Part shown: piece after piece, positions 44,963 to 56,005 of the stretch
How the letters are laid out: every line of letters starts with the position of its first letter
Numbering within the stretch: position 1 is the first letter of the stretch
From: Seiridium cupressi
Lineage: Eukaryota; Ascomycota; Sordariomycetes; Amphisphaeriales; Sporocadaceae
Reading direction: 5' to 3'
Length of the DNA stretch: 64,000 bases
NCBI GenBank assembly: GCA_036674765.1
Contig: JARVKI010000004.1
Coordinates: 186,001-250,000, forward strand
Notes under the pieces: generated by a model
The model's database searches: none
Told to the model about the DNA's origin: nothing
The model's input: the letters and a program-made list of their open reading frames with translations, nothing else
Program-made: the position numbers and the translations under genes

Positions 44963-45652
44963 TCCCTGGGGCCAAAGGAAGAGACCGATGACGTGCCTAA
45001 GGCAGGGGTGCATCGCATAAAACCAAGAAAGCGTCTATGCGCTACGTACTGCACATCTTACCGTATGTCCCATTGTCCCGCCTAATGCAATGCGGTTTTC
45101 CCTGGAATCTACAACCACAAAAGGTGTGGGTGGACTGCGGGAAACGCAGTGTTCTGGTTCGCCAGAGGTGCTGCAAGCGCGGTCTGCTTCTCGACTCTAG
45201 CCTCCTCGATTTCCAGCCAGTCAGATGGCCCGGCACGTCTAGCTCCAGGGGTGTGCTGCGAGGACGGTTACTTCCAAGGCTGGTAAGGCTACCGCTTGCC
45301 TGGATGGCTGGGTAAAGGTGCGGGTGGATGGGTGTGCTGTCACTGTTCTCGTATTGCGATGTGGGATCGACAGCGGGGTCGCGCGTTGCGCTGTCGGCTC
45401 GCCATAGGGTAGGCCGCTTCACAGAGCCTCGCTACCAGTCGAATGTTGCTGGTAAAGCCGGTTCGTGCAGTGGAATGACATCGCGCGCCGTGGTCAAGAC
45501 TTTTCCTGTAAGTCTTGTCAGCTGAGTTGTTTCGTGGGGCGAATCGTGCAAGATCACGATTGGCAATGGAAAATGCAGGCTGTGGTTGAATTGGCCTCTT
45601 GAGAGGCCTTCGGGGGAATTAATCTATGTACATGAAGCGTCTAAAAACTATG

Positions 45653-45670
45653 ACTACTACTACTACTACT
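45653..45670. repeat. (ACT)6 microsatellite
   Basis: Six perfect ACT units in non-coding DNA, about 330 bp beyond the stop codon of the GPI-protein gene. Confidence 0.9.
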
Positions 45671-46000
45671 ATTGGTTTTCCCCAGTCTTCCCCCGCTCGC
45701 CCAGTATTAGGTAGGAAAGCCGAGATTTTCAAGCTCCCTGAATGTGGATGATCCTGTGAAGATGCCCAATCCTATATGCGCTTTGAACCCGGTCCGATAT
45801 CTTCGCAGACCGCCAATAACTCCAGGATGCCCTAAAGCTCCGTGTCCCAATGTCTGTTGTTCGTAAAGGAGCGTTTTATGCCATTGCTTTCGTAGCCATG
45901 ATCATTATATCATTAAATCTTCCCAATAAATCGTAACCCCGCCGTGAAAATTAGATTAGATGCGTTGCCCATATCCCAAGGGCATAAGCTGTAGCCTGAT

Positions 46001-47226
46001 TTAGAGCAGAGCAAACACGGCACCGGCAACACCGGCAAGCATGGCACCAGCAGCCTTGGTGGCGTGGGGAGCAAGCGCAGTTGCGACGGTGGAGGGAGCA
46101 GTGGCCGAGGTAGCTGACAGCGTTGGGCTGACGTAAGAGCTAACAGTGGTGGGAGGCTTCGACACGGTGACGATGGTCGAGCCGCTGTTGGTAACGACGA
46201 CAGTAGGGTAGGCAGTGATAGTCTCACCAACGCTGGCCTCAGTGGTGTAGGTAACCTCAACATCGGTGGTCTTGGTAACCGGGATGGTCTCAGTCTGAGT
46301 GTACTTCTTGGTGGAAGTAACAATCTCGGTACCGGTCTCAGTGACGTACATGGTGCTGCCAGCACTGACAGTGGTGTAGGTCGTCTCGGGGCAGACCTCG
46401 GTGGTGAAGACCTCGGTGGAGACGTGCTCAGTCACGGTGTAGGAAGTGTAGGCAGTGGCGGTGGTAGGGACGGCAGTCTTGATGGTGGAGGTGGAAGTCC
46501 AGGTGAGGACAACAGTGGATCCACCAACAGTCTTGGTCTCCGTCACAGGGCAAAGGCTGGTCAGAGTGGTGTAGCCGACAGCCTCAGTAGTCTCGGTCAT
46601 TGCAGGACCAGTGGCTGTCTCGTAGACGGTGGTTCCGATCTTGGTGACAACAACGCTTGTGGTGGTGTAGGTCTTGGTGTAAGTCGAGCCGGGAGCAGAG
46701 ACAGTCTCGGTGACAGGGCAGACAGTAGTGTAAGTCACATCAACCTCGGTTGTGGTAGGGACGGTCACTGCTGGGCCGGTGGTGGTCAAATAAACGGTAG
46801 ACTCGCCATTCTTGATGTAAGTGCTAGTGGTGGTGTAGACACTGGTGTAAGTTGAGCCAGCCTCGGTGACGGTGGCGGTTACGGGGCAGACGGTAGTGTA
46901 AGTAACATCGACCTCTGTCGTGGTTCCAACAGTGGTGGCAGGGCCAGTGACGGTGACCTCTCCTCCACAGCTACCTCCAGCACAGCTTGTTACAGTGATG
47001 GTAGAGGTAGTAAGGGTGGTCTCTTGGTACGTGCTGAAGAACTGTTAGCGAAATGTGGTCATGTTTGTTTCAGTGTATATACGTACGATCCTCCCTTGGT
47101 GACAGTGTTGGTGACGGGACAAACGGTTGTGGTCTCGTAGGTGGTAGCAGTGACTGTCTTGTCACCGTACTCCCCTCCTGCTAGAGCCGAGCCGGCCAGA
47201 GCGAGAATAGCGAGAACTGCCTTCAT
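46001..47226 (-). CDS. Repetitive Thr-rich GPI-anchored cell-wall protein
   Basis: Two exons, complement(46001..47033, 47087..47226), with a 53-nt intron, give 390 residues. The signal peptide is MKAVLAILALAGSALA. The mature chain is dominated by Thr, Val, Tyr and Ser and built from degenerate repeats around VTYTTVCPVTETV, GSTYT and TYTTTS. Cys appears once per unit in CPVT or CPET, and a CAGGSCGG-like Cys pair follows the intron. The C-terminus (PHATKAAGAMLAGVAGAVF) is small-residue then hydrophobic, as required for GPI attachment. Such chains are heavily O-mannosylated and serve as wall structural proteins or adhesins. There is no recognisable ligand-binding domain. Confidence 0.88.
46679..47016 (-). 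repeat. 168-bp coding tandem repeat (two clear units)
   Basis: The segment around 46721 recurs at 46889, an offset of 168 bp or 56 codons, inside the GPI-protein gene. Both copies encode TEVDVTYTTVCPVT and a following GSTYT. More diverged units lie further 3' in the gene. Confidence 0.75.
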
Positions 47227-50200
47227 CTTGTCTGTTGATATAGACTTTCCTCAACGAGAGCGAATGTAGCGAGAGCAAATCTGACTCAAGTTTCCGTAGA
47301 TGAGCGAGGATTTAAGTAACCTTAGCGAAGGAGTTACTCGAGGCTTGCAGGAATCACCGGAAGGCTGGGATATTATTATAGAGATAATGAGGTTGGCTGG
47401 AAAAGGGAACGAAGAAACAGGATGCTCCTCAGCCTTTTATCTTCGTCCCACGTTCATGCAGGAGAGCACGACGGCTGCACGACGAAAGAACAAACGCCAT
47501 GACATCTCGTCATAGCCCAACCACTTGTCAGTCTTTCTCGACGCTGCAGCAGCCTGCAGCAGCCGAGTTACCCTAGTGGAGGCCAGCAAGAAAAATAGGT
47601 CGATCACCAGTGCAGGGGACTAGCTGGTCTGACACGAGAAGACTGTCTATGGGTGCGGAGTGTGAGCAGAGGCATCTGATCGGCTGCAGAGAGAGCAGCA
47701 TGGGGTAGCCAGGGGTGGTGTGGCTGGTGTCAACGGGCTAGTTCGAGAAGCACATGCATGATCTGCTTGGCCGTCTCTCGGGAGACCTGCTTGTCGTTCG
47801 ACGGTACAGCCGGCAGCGTTCAGGACGTCGGCCCTGCTCGTTGAAGCTGACTCGAGAAAAGGAACGATTAGGTTCGTCACTGAAGAACCAATTAGATGCC
47901 GGCTATCGCTTATGCAGGCCAGAAGAAGCGGGCTGCAGGGAGAGGGCTGGATTGTCGGGCCAAGGCTCAAAAACAATGCAGGGTCATCCCATGCAATCAC
48001 TTCCTCTGATGTGGTTCGAGGTTGGAGCCCCTCGGCTGCGCTGCAGACTGGCGGCCATGATGACGGCAGACCCCGCGAATCCTAAATGCCTTGGGAGTCA
48101 AGCTGGCGGCGATCTCTGGGCCCCGTCCCAAAACGGAAATTCAAGAGGTTCCCATTCTTGGTCGCCGTCTCCATCACGAATTGTTGTCTGGATGTGATAA
48201 CACCAGTGGTGCGCGATTGCGGGCCCACACGCTACGAGCTGAGCCCAGCTGAGTTTTGCACTCTCCACGTCGGCCGGTAACGCTTCCCTCGCGTGTCTTC
48301 CTAGTCCCAACGTCTAGCCAGAGTCGGTCGCCAGGTCGCTCAATGGGCGAACCGTGCCGGTGCCGATACCATGGATGAGGATTGGCGTGACTCAAAAAAA
48401 GACCGACTAGCAGTAAACCACGTAAAAAAAAAGGTTGCTGCATGTCGTAGAGCTAAGCAGGTAAGCAAGCTCGTGTCCGAGGCAACTAACCGACTAGCAT
48501 GCGAGACCTGCAGCCTGGAAACGCGATTTGGCCCTAGTCGACAGGAACACACCCAGTCAAAAGTTCCGAGAGTATCGATAGGCCTGGGAAACTTGTTTAG
48601 TGCGAGTTTAAACTTGGAGCATTTCTCCACACCATCAACCATCTAACCCAACCTAGTTACCCATGTTACCACACGAATCACCAGTTCTTTGTCTTGCTAT
48701 CAATATCGTGCACGATAGCTTCATTGATTTCTCAGTTGAGTGATTAGTTCCCAAGTGAAGAAGCAATCTAAAATGGTGGGGAGACGTGCACACACACACT
48801 GAGACCTCGGGATGAGCCGGTGGAGATTGAATTCCTGCACCTCTTAGGATATTTCCACCCGACATCCAGAGGGAACTTTGTGCCGTCCTACTGCATACCA
48901 CCTATCATTTAATACCCTCATTCTGAACGATACTGTTGGCGTCACAATACTTTCTGCCACGACATAACTAGATGACAATGATATGTGGATACTGCCCAAG
49001 TCACCGAAGTAGCTTTGGTAAGATTCTGCTATGCCGCTCGTTTGTATGTGGGCAATCTGCAGGCTCGTATGTTTATCAGATCACGTATAGCAAGTGGTGT
49101 AGACCTGAACTGCTTGCTGGTGGAATTCTTCCGAAAGAAATCAGCGTTCCCCACAAGCGCAGGTGAGCCTGGCCCCTGGGCTCAAGGAAAATAGCTCACC
49201 GTGCTCCATCTTCCGAGCTCGGATGCTATCGGCTTGTACCGTCTTTGCAGTGGAATTCCGGGTGCAGTATCGTCATCAGAGCCGGGAGACTCAGTTGCGG
49301 TGGGTTCTCGTATCAAGCTACAGCTGGGCAGACTGTCTCCTAGTTGGGAATCGCGGAGGCACCGGTCTAACGGGCGCTTGCATGGCGGGGCGCCACCAGC
49401 ACCGCACCGCACTAGGTGACGATTAAGCATTTGCTATATCCCAGTCCATTGGGATTGTGCTCCTGGGCTCGCCAAGCTCTCGATACGACCTCACGCCATC
49501 CAGTTCAGGGAATTGTCCCAATTAAAGTCACAGTCTTATATCATCTTCTAGAGCTAGTCAACTAGATTCTTCACGACGGAGCCTTGGCTTGCTGGTATAT
49601 TCTTGCCGATATATCCCTCAGTCTGACCGCATTTCCTGCTGACTGTACATTGTATTCTACACGCCCCGCTCATGCTACGTCAATTCTCAACAAACAAGAT
49701 GTGGCCGACGGGCTTGCTGAAGCCATTCGCGCCAATTACGTTGCGCGCAAGCAAGCATGTAGGCATGTATTGTATGAGTGTACATAGTAGATGGAACATT
49801 CTTTCTTGCTCCATCCCAAGCTTGGTGGTCTCCGCTTTTCGGCTGTTACTCTGGAAACACCGCTGCCAGCATGAACGCTTGGAAAGTTGACGTTGCATCT
49901 GCTAAGAAAGCCACTAATCACACAGGTCTGGCTGTCTCGTCGAGAGACACGGGAGCCTCCCAGCCTCGTGGTTTTCTCGGGGCCTGGTAACAAGATTGTA
50001 GCCATACCTAGTCTCGTTGTCGTCAACTACTGCTGGTAGAAGCCTTGAATTATCATGAACTTTTACTCAATGCTCCTTGATGGGTTGCCAGATCCATGCA
50101 GATTATTATACTATGTACAAGACTCGTCTACTAGTACCATTCACAACTACGTCCAATATTCATATAGGATACCTGCGACGCGCGACACCAGTTGTAGTGG

Positions 50201-51228
50201 CGATCACCGACAAGCGAATGTCGAAGGTGAGAATGATGATTAGCAATAACAATCGAGCAAGCATGTCACTGACCTCCGCGCCCAAGTCTACCGAACTTAT
50301 GGTGACGTGGTTACAAAACGATACCTAATTCTACTTGTGAATCCACCTCTTTCGGGGCTTTCGTTGCTATCTTTGTCGCCGGTGTATCCGATTTTCTCCA
50401 TGTCCAAGCTCTCGGCAGCGCTCCGAGCGTGTTGAATCCTACTTGTCCTACTATGGAAAAGGCCCAGAAACCCTCGACTCCACCAGACAGCTAGCTCCGT
50501 ATGCAAAAAATAGTTTTACTGTTCTGCAAAGACGGCTTGGGGCTAGAAAGACTATTGTACCATGTAAGTTTAGCTGCCTCGTTAATAAGCCACGGATTTT
50601 CAATGTCCAATTCCACGTTCCGAGCGTGCATGGGCATAATTTACACGTGAGAGACATCAGCCTGCATGTCTCAAATCATGTCTGACAGCTGAGATCGTGA
50701 AAGCCCCGAAGGCGCAATCTGAGACCTGTCGCAAATATCTTTATGTGTGTCGGTAGGCTACTTCGATTCGAGAGCCCTGCTTGAGAACCAAAGATTAGGT
50801 TATCCCTTAGTGAGTTCGTCTCGAAGAGGTCCAGAAAAAGCAATCCAATTCGTGTATAACTTCCGCTGGAAGTTGAGACAGTTATCCCCGTGCCAAACGT
50901 TACTATGCCAACCACCTTACAACAAAAACTCCTTGGCTTGGATATCTTGTCTATTCCTGATCATATTACCACTGCCGGTGGTTACTGGCCGCGATTGCTG
51001 CACTTCAGCTCCCTCCAGCAAATTTTAATTTAATACACTCCAACATACAACTTTCTCAGTCATGCTTCTTGACGTAACGACTTTCTCCAATAAGATCACA
51101 CTGTAGGAAAATCAACACATAGAGAACGCCAGCTTTGACCCATGCGCTGAGTCAATACCTGGTTGAATTCAATAGAAAACAAAGAATAAGCATAGTTCCC
51201 TGGGCAACACTTATCTCATCATATTGAA
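47227..51228. other. 4.0-kb intergenic region
   Basis: The first few hundred bases are the promoter of the GPI-protein gene. Frames such as 47754-48197 (+) and 48340-48642 (-) give no recognisable proteins. I see no gene, RNA or mobile element. Confidence 0.45.
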
Positions 51229-52676
51229 CTAAGTATACCATGTAGGCTCTGGAGCTTCGTCTAGCAGCTGATACCTGCCCAACTCCCGGTTCTTGTACGA
51301 GACGGGATCATGCAAAGTGTGTGTTCGAATGTCTCTCCAGAACCGATCTAGACCGACTTTCGTCGCTGTGGACTTGGCCCCGGTGACCTCAAAGACGCCC
51401 GATGTTACGCGGAGCCCTGTGTCCGTCGTCACGACTTTCGCGCTCGCGACCCATTCAGCCAGCTCTCCGCGCTCCCGCGCCGTCAGCCCTGACCGTTGCG
51501 TAGAGTACTTCGAGTAGACGGCGTCAGCTTCGAGGCCGGCCTTGTCTGCTAGGGCGGTTGCAGCCCGGAGGTGGGCAAGGAAGTTTCCGTATGTTGAGAG
51601 GACGTAGAACTCGTCTGTTGCTTGGTCCTTGTTCTGGAACGCCATAGTTAGATTTTATGGATAATACCCACGACATTTTGACTTACATCGCCTCCATACG
51701 GCCAAGCGCGGGTGTTTGACGCAGTGTACTTGGAACCGTATTCCAATGCTCCAAGCGCGATGCCCAGATAGAAATTGCTGAATACCAATTGGATGCTGAT
51801 GGGCTATCAGTAGAGCTCCTTAGGCTTGTACTGTTCATCGTCCACTTACCTTGGCAGAAGCAGACTTGCGAATGGTATTCCAAGTATAGACTGATCTGGC
51901 TTCTTAGCCTCCGGATCCCATCCTAGCGCATCTGTCCAATGGGCTTTCACATTCTGTATTGTGACACCTCCGGATTCTGTCAGGCGAAGGCCGACGTTAT
52001 CCCAATTATACTTGAAGCTGATGCCCGGCTGTTCCGTCGGCACAAATGCAAAGATATGATCCTGTGTCCCCTCAAGTACCCCTTCTAGGACCGTGAGATC
52101 GGATATCACACCACCGGTGTTGAAGTGCTTGGATCCGTTGAAAATGATCTGATCACCGTCAGATGTGATTTTTAGATCCGAATCGCGTGGATTGACGGCC
52201 CCGCCGATGAAGTGGTTATTGGTAATGGTGAGCTTCTGGATGCGATCTATCTGTTCTGTAGTTCCTACCACATTGGCGGTGGTCGACCAAAGTAAATGAT
52301 AGCCTAGGAGCATTCCGATAGATCTGAGAATTGGTGTTCAGCATCTCGGATATACCAAAGAACATATGATGACTCACCCGTCTGTCTTTGCGACTTCACG
52401 TATAGCTTTGTAGCCAACGCTCCAGGGCTGCTCACCACCGCCGTATTTCTTCCAGCCCAAAATCTTGAGTAGTCCCGAATGCTTCAGCAGCCGGACTTCA
52501 GCTCGTGGAGACTTGTTTTCTCGCTCACGGATGGAAGCATCCTGGTCCAAAACAGCTGCTACCTCTTTGGCTCGCTGGATCCAGCCTGCCTCATCTTCCG
52601 GTAGACTGGACCATTTGGTTGCGTACTCTGCGTAAACTGCCGGGTCAGTGCTGGGCACAGCCTTATCGGAAGCCAT
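51229..52676 (-). CDS. Acyl-CoA-dehydrogenase-fold flavoprotein (DszC/SfnC-like)
   Basis: Four exons on the minus strand, 52378..52676, 51850..52323, 51687..51795 and 51229..51633, give 428 residues. Three introns of 53-54 nt have strong GTGAGT or GTAAGT donors. The fold order is that of acyl-CoA dehydrogenases: a helical N-terminal domain with EVRLLKHSGLLKILGWKKYG, a middle beta-domain with IFNGSKHFNTGGVISDLTVL and FAFVPTEQPGISF, and a C-terminal helical domain. It looks more like the flavin-dependent monooxygenase subgroup (DszC/SfnC, organosulfur oxidation) than true beta-oxidation enzymes, because the usual catalytic Glu context is not evident. No peroxisomal or mitochondrial signal is clear. 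Substrate unknown. It lies 833 bp downstream of the permease gene, same strand. Confidence 0.82.
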
Positions 52677-53508
52677 GATGTGTCTCTGAAAACCAAGCAC
52701 TGGACAATGCTGATTATATGTTGTTCTGGATATTGAACAGCTGAATAGCAGAAAAAAAATAGGAGGGTGAAATATGAATATGAAGAAGATGGAGTGGGAG
52801 CAATACAGTGTCTTTATCAGCCATGGAAGATAGATAGCGTGATGGTTTTGGATTCATATCACCTCATTCATCCACAGCCGATTGCGTATTCCAGAGACCG
52901 AATGTCGCCCTCCTCAAAACTCCGCCATTACCATTCGCGTGATACGTTTAGCACATATTTTGATAACGATGTGCAGGACTAGTGCGCGGGATCTAGATTC
53001 GCATAGTGCATGCGCAGAAAAGGTCTCGCATAACTGCAATATGCAAGCAGGACCATACCTAATTGGCCATGCAGCTAGTCGCAAATGCCGATGCAATTCG
53101 ATATAAACTATTAAGCTGCATCTGAAGGGCGCTAGAAATGGCACCATTTGTGCCCCATCAAACGACATACGCTGATCTTTCAACTATAATCTTCGGCTGT
53201 TGTTTATCGGATACTCATAGACTTACGAATAGAAATTGGCTGGGTGCATTACTTCCTCTTGCATTCCGCTGAAAGTTTGGATTACTCCACGAAAATGTGT
53301 CGACTATTATACATGGTTTTAACTATAAACTATTATATAGCCATTCGCACTAACCCATAAAAATAATGGTATTAGATGGTAAAAATGACACTACCAGAGG
53401 ATATAACAACGTTATGGATTAAACTATACCATCTCAAGTGTACTTGACGTTTCATTTCTCTAATATTAAACACTGAATCTTCACTATTCTCTCGAATCCT
53501 CATGGTGT
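52677..53508. other. Intergenic region
   Basis: AT-rich upstream region of the flavoprotein gene and 3' flank of the permease gene. No gene is seen. Confidence 0.5.
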
Positions 53509-54497
53509 TTATTCACTTCCCTTCTTGCTCTTGCCAAAGTATCGAGACGTGTCGCCCAAAGGAAACTCTATAAGTGAGCCCTTGAGGAGCAATGCGAACG
53601 TTAAATACCTATAAGCGAGAATTAGCCATCATGGGAAGCGATAGAGCGTCCAGGCTAGGTGACTGTAAGAATACTCACCATCCAATGAGGCCAGCAATGA
53701 AACAGAAGACACCGCCTGTCTTCTTGAGGCCTATCGCCGCTCTATGATTTCCGTCCGCCTCGGCGAAGTATTGTGCAGCAATAAGAAACCCGAGATCGAC
53801 AGTAAAAAATATTCCAATGTACACCAAATTCGTAGGCAATGAAGCCACCAGAAAGGTAAGCACAAACACCGTCCACACTGTTTGGTTAGCATCGTGTCCA
53901 AGAGGCGTCTCCAGGGATGACATACAGATAACGAAGAACCCCAACGCATTATTGTACTGCGCGGTATCATCACCATATGCAACGGCGACTCCGAAAGCAG
54001 GCGTCAGTATTGCGCCATAGCCTGCGTAGAAAAGGCCTGCAATATGTGCCTTTAGTCATGTCTCCTTCCATATATTTGGGCAAGACTACTGACCGAAAGC
54101 ACTGAAAACTGTGTAAGAGAAACCATTGCCAATGGAAAGCTCCCATTGTGCCGTTACTACCAAGCCGAAAGCTGCGGCGAAGAAGAAATTGGCGATGAAG
54201 ACATTGGTGGTTGTTACTCCACGCCACTCCATCAAGCTCAAAGATAGGGTGGTCAACGTGGTTGCGAAAACGCCGATTGGTAGTGCAGTCTTGAATGTAC
54301 AGTTAAGTTACACTGGTGATGAATCCTTAACTAGGAGCGAAAACACTCACTCCAGCTCCAAGACTCCGTGGCCGAGGAGGAAAGGTCTGCGTTTGACCAT
54401 TCGTTGCGGTTGCCTGCTTCTCTATATCACTACCACCTGAGCCGGCAGGCTTGCCGCCACCAACATCTTGAAGATCAGAATGCAAGAAGCTGGACAT
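53509..54497 (-). CDS. GPR1/FUN34/YaaH-family permease (acetate transporter type)
   Basis: Five exons on the minus strand, 54351..54497, 54094..54289, 53926..54036, 53679..53877 and 53509..53608, give 250 residues. After a 50-residue cytosolic N-terminus come about six membrane segments. The first is near TALPIGVFATTLTTLSLSLM, followed by TNVFIANFFFAAAFGLV, YGAILTPAFGVAVAYGD, ALGFFVILWTVFVLTFLVA, LVYIGIFFTVDLGFLIAAQY and GGVFCFIAGLIGWYLTFALL. The family includes the fungal acetate permeases AcpA and Ady2, and others linked to succinate or ammonium export. The NPAPLGL signature of acetate carriers is altered here to TALPIG, so the substrate may differ. The upstream DNA carries the CACGCAAT elements described separately. 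Confidence 0.88.
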
Positions 54498-54619
54498 TGT
54501 CTATGTTCCTTTGAAGAAGAGACACGTGGATTGTGCCCTGATCAGATCAACACAAGTGCAAACCGGTCACTGCTCAAACCTGCCCACGAAGATGTTCATC
54601 AGCGGGGTGGATAGCATAT

Positions 54620-54647
54620 ATTGCGTGCGCACCCGGGCGCACGCAAT
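54620..54647. promoter_or_regulatory. Perfect 11-bp inverted repeat upstream of the permease
   Basis: ATTGCGTGCGC at 54620-54630 and GCGCACGCAAT at 54637-54647 are exact reverse complements separated by ACCCGG. The structure is 123-150 bp upstream of the permease ATG. It looks like a dimeric transcription-factor site. A further CACGCAAT copy is at 54660-54667. Confidence 0.65.
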
Positions 54648-54922
54648 GTTGATACTACACACGCAATAAATCTCCCCATGACGAAGGAACCCTTGAGTCC
54701 TAACAATACCTTCGCGAGATTGCTAGTTAAACTTAAAAATCATGGACTTGCATAGATTCTCACGTTCAAAAACAAATGACTGGTCCCAGATGAGGTGATC
54801 CGCACCAACGAATTGCACCATTACGCCTGATGCATGCCGTCTTTGTTTCGACTTATCTTGTACATATGTATGCATCTGGCATTCGATCTTTGGGTCGGGG
54901 AGGTCTCCAGGATCATCCAAGT

Positions 54923-54939
54923 GCGCACGCAATATTGAT
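54923..54939. promoter_or_regulatory. Distal copy of the permease promoter element
   Basis: GCGCACGCAATATTGAT matches 16 of 17 bases at 54637-54653 and includes the GTGCGCAC palindrome also present at 54625-54632. It lies about 430 bp upstream of the permease start. Confidence 0.6.
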
Positions 54940-56005
54940 CGACACGAAGTGGGGGACTCTATAAGCAGTGCATGATACCAGGTCCTCATACCGTAGCGCC
55001 GGCAGTCAAGATATGGGGTTGGGATGAGTGCCTAGTTGAATATTCCTAATCGATTGGCGTTCGCAGTATCGCGATCCACAGACGTTGTCATATTGAACCT
55101 CTATGACACCATCCTAAATGTCCGCGCACCCGCACCAGTCGCCGCGACTCACCACGTTCATCGCAGTGGGGTACGATAGGAGATGAAGGCCGAAAGGAAA
55201 CCCGAGAAACCTAGGAATACTGCTTTATTTCCAAATATTGAGTCTCAGCTAATAATGCCTTCGACAGCCCGGGATCTTTTTTTTCCTTTTCTTTTTTCCT
55301 TTCTCCTTCTGACAACGGCGTCTGCGAATCAAATATACCTTCAGTAATCTCGCTGTAGTTTCAAGTGTTTCAGAATATCATTTTTATCTACAGGCTGAAA
55401 TACTTTGAAAATGCTTGGGAAGCATGGGCTGATGTATGATGTAAACTGATACCAATATGGTACAGCTAACAGCACAACTGTTGAGTGATCTCGACATGCT
55501 TCTAATCGTGATATTACCCGTCTTCATAAAAAGCATTCGTACGACACTAGAGGATAAAAGATTCATCTGCTTGGGGGACTTATGCCATTTTACAGTCTAT
55601 CGTCCAAGCCTGCAGCCTGTCCACAAGCCGCACCAGACAATATCTAAGGAGTCCACGGTGCAGACGTTAGTGACTGATACTCTATGAACGGCAATGACCT
55701 GGAAAGGATCAGAGCTCAAGACAAAGACGAAGATCTCCGTACGGAAGAGCAAATGACCTAGCAAAGGCAGACTATGCTGCAATTTTTGGTGCCAATTAGG
55801 CATTACGGCTGTCTTGCATCACAAGAACGAGACCGAGAATTCGGAAAGATAGTCATACTGCCAGTCAGAATAGGAAGTTTTTGAGAGGTCAGGATGTTAA
55901 TTTTGACATTCAACAGCAGTGTGATATGTATTGCAGCGATAGCTAGTAGTTACGTTGTTTAAAATATATACAAAGAAGTCGATCCTATCATTCCTTTCCA
56001 TTCGT

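Larger units (their letters stand above)
42728..46000. other. 3.3-kb intergenic region
   Basis: Lies between the DUF4045 gene (+) and the GPI-protein gene (-), which converge here. A minus frame at 43315-43779 (154 codons) has no recognisable domain. Simple repeats at 44951 and 45653 are listed separately. No gene is supported. Confidence 0.45.
54498..56005. other. 1.5-kb intergenic region
   Basis: Upstream region of the permease gene (with the repeated CACGCAAT elements) and 3' flank of the rhamnogalacturonase gene. A pyrimidine-rich stretch lies at 55275-55310. No gene is seen. Confidence 0.5.

Noticed and set aside
46679..47016. Regular repeats that might suggest a CRISPR-like array
   Set aside because: They are in-frame coding repeats of a Thr-rich wall protein in a eukaryotic genome; there are no spacers.
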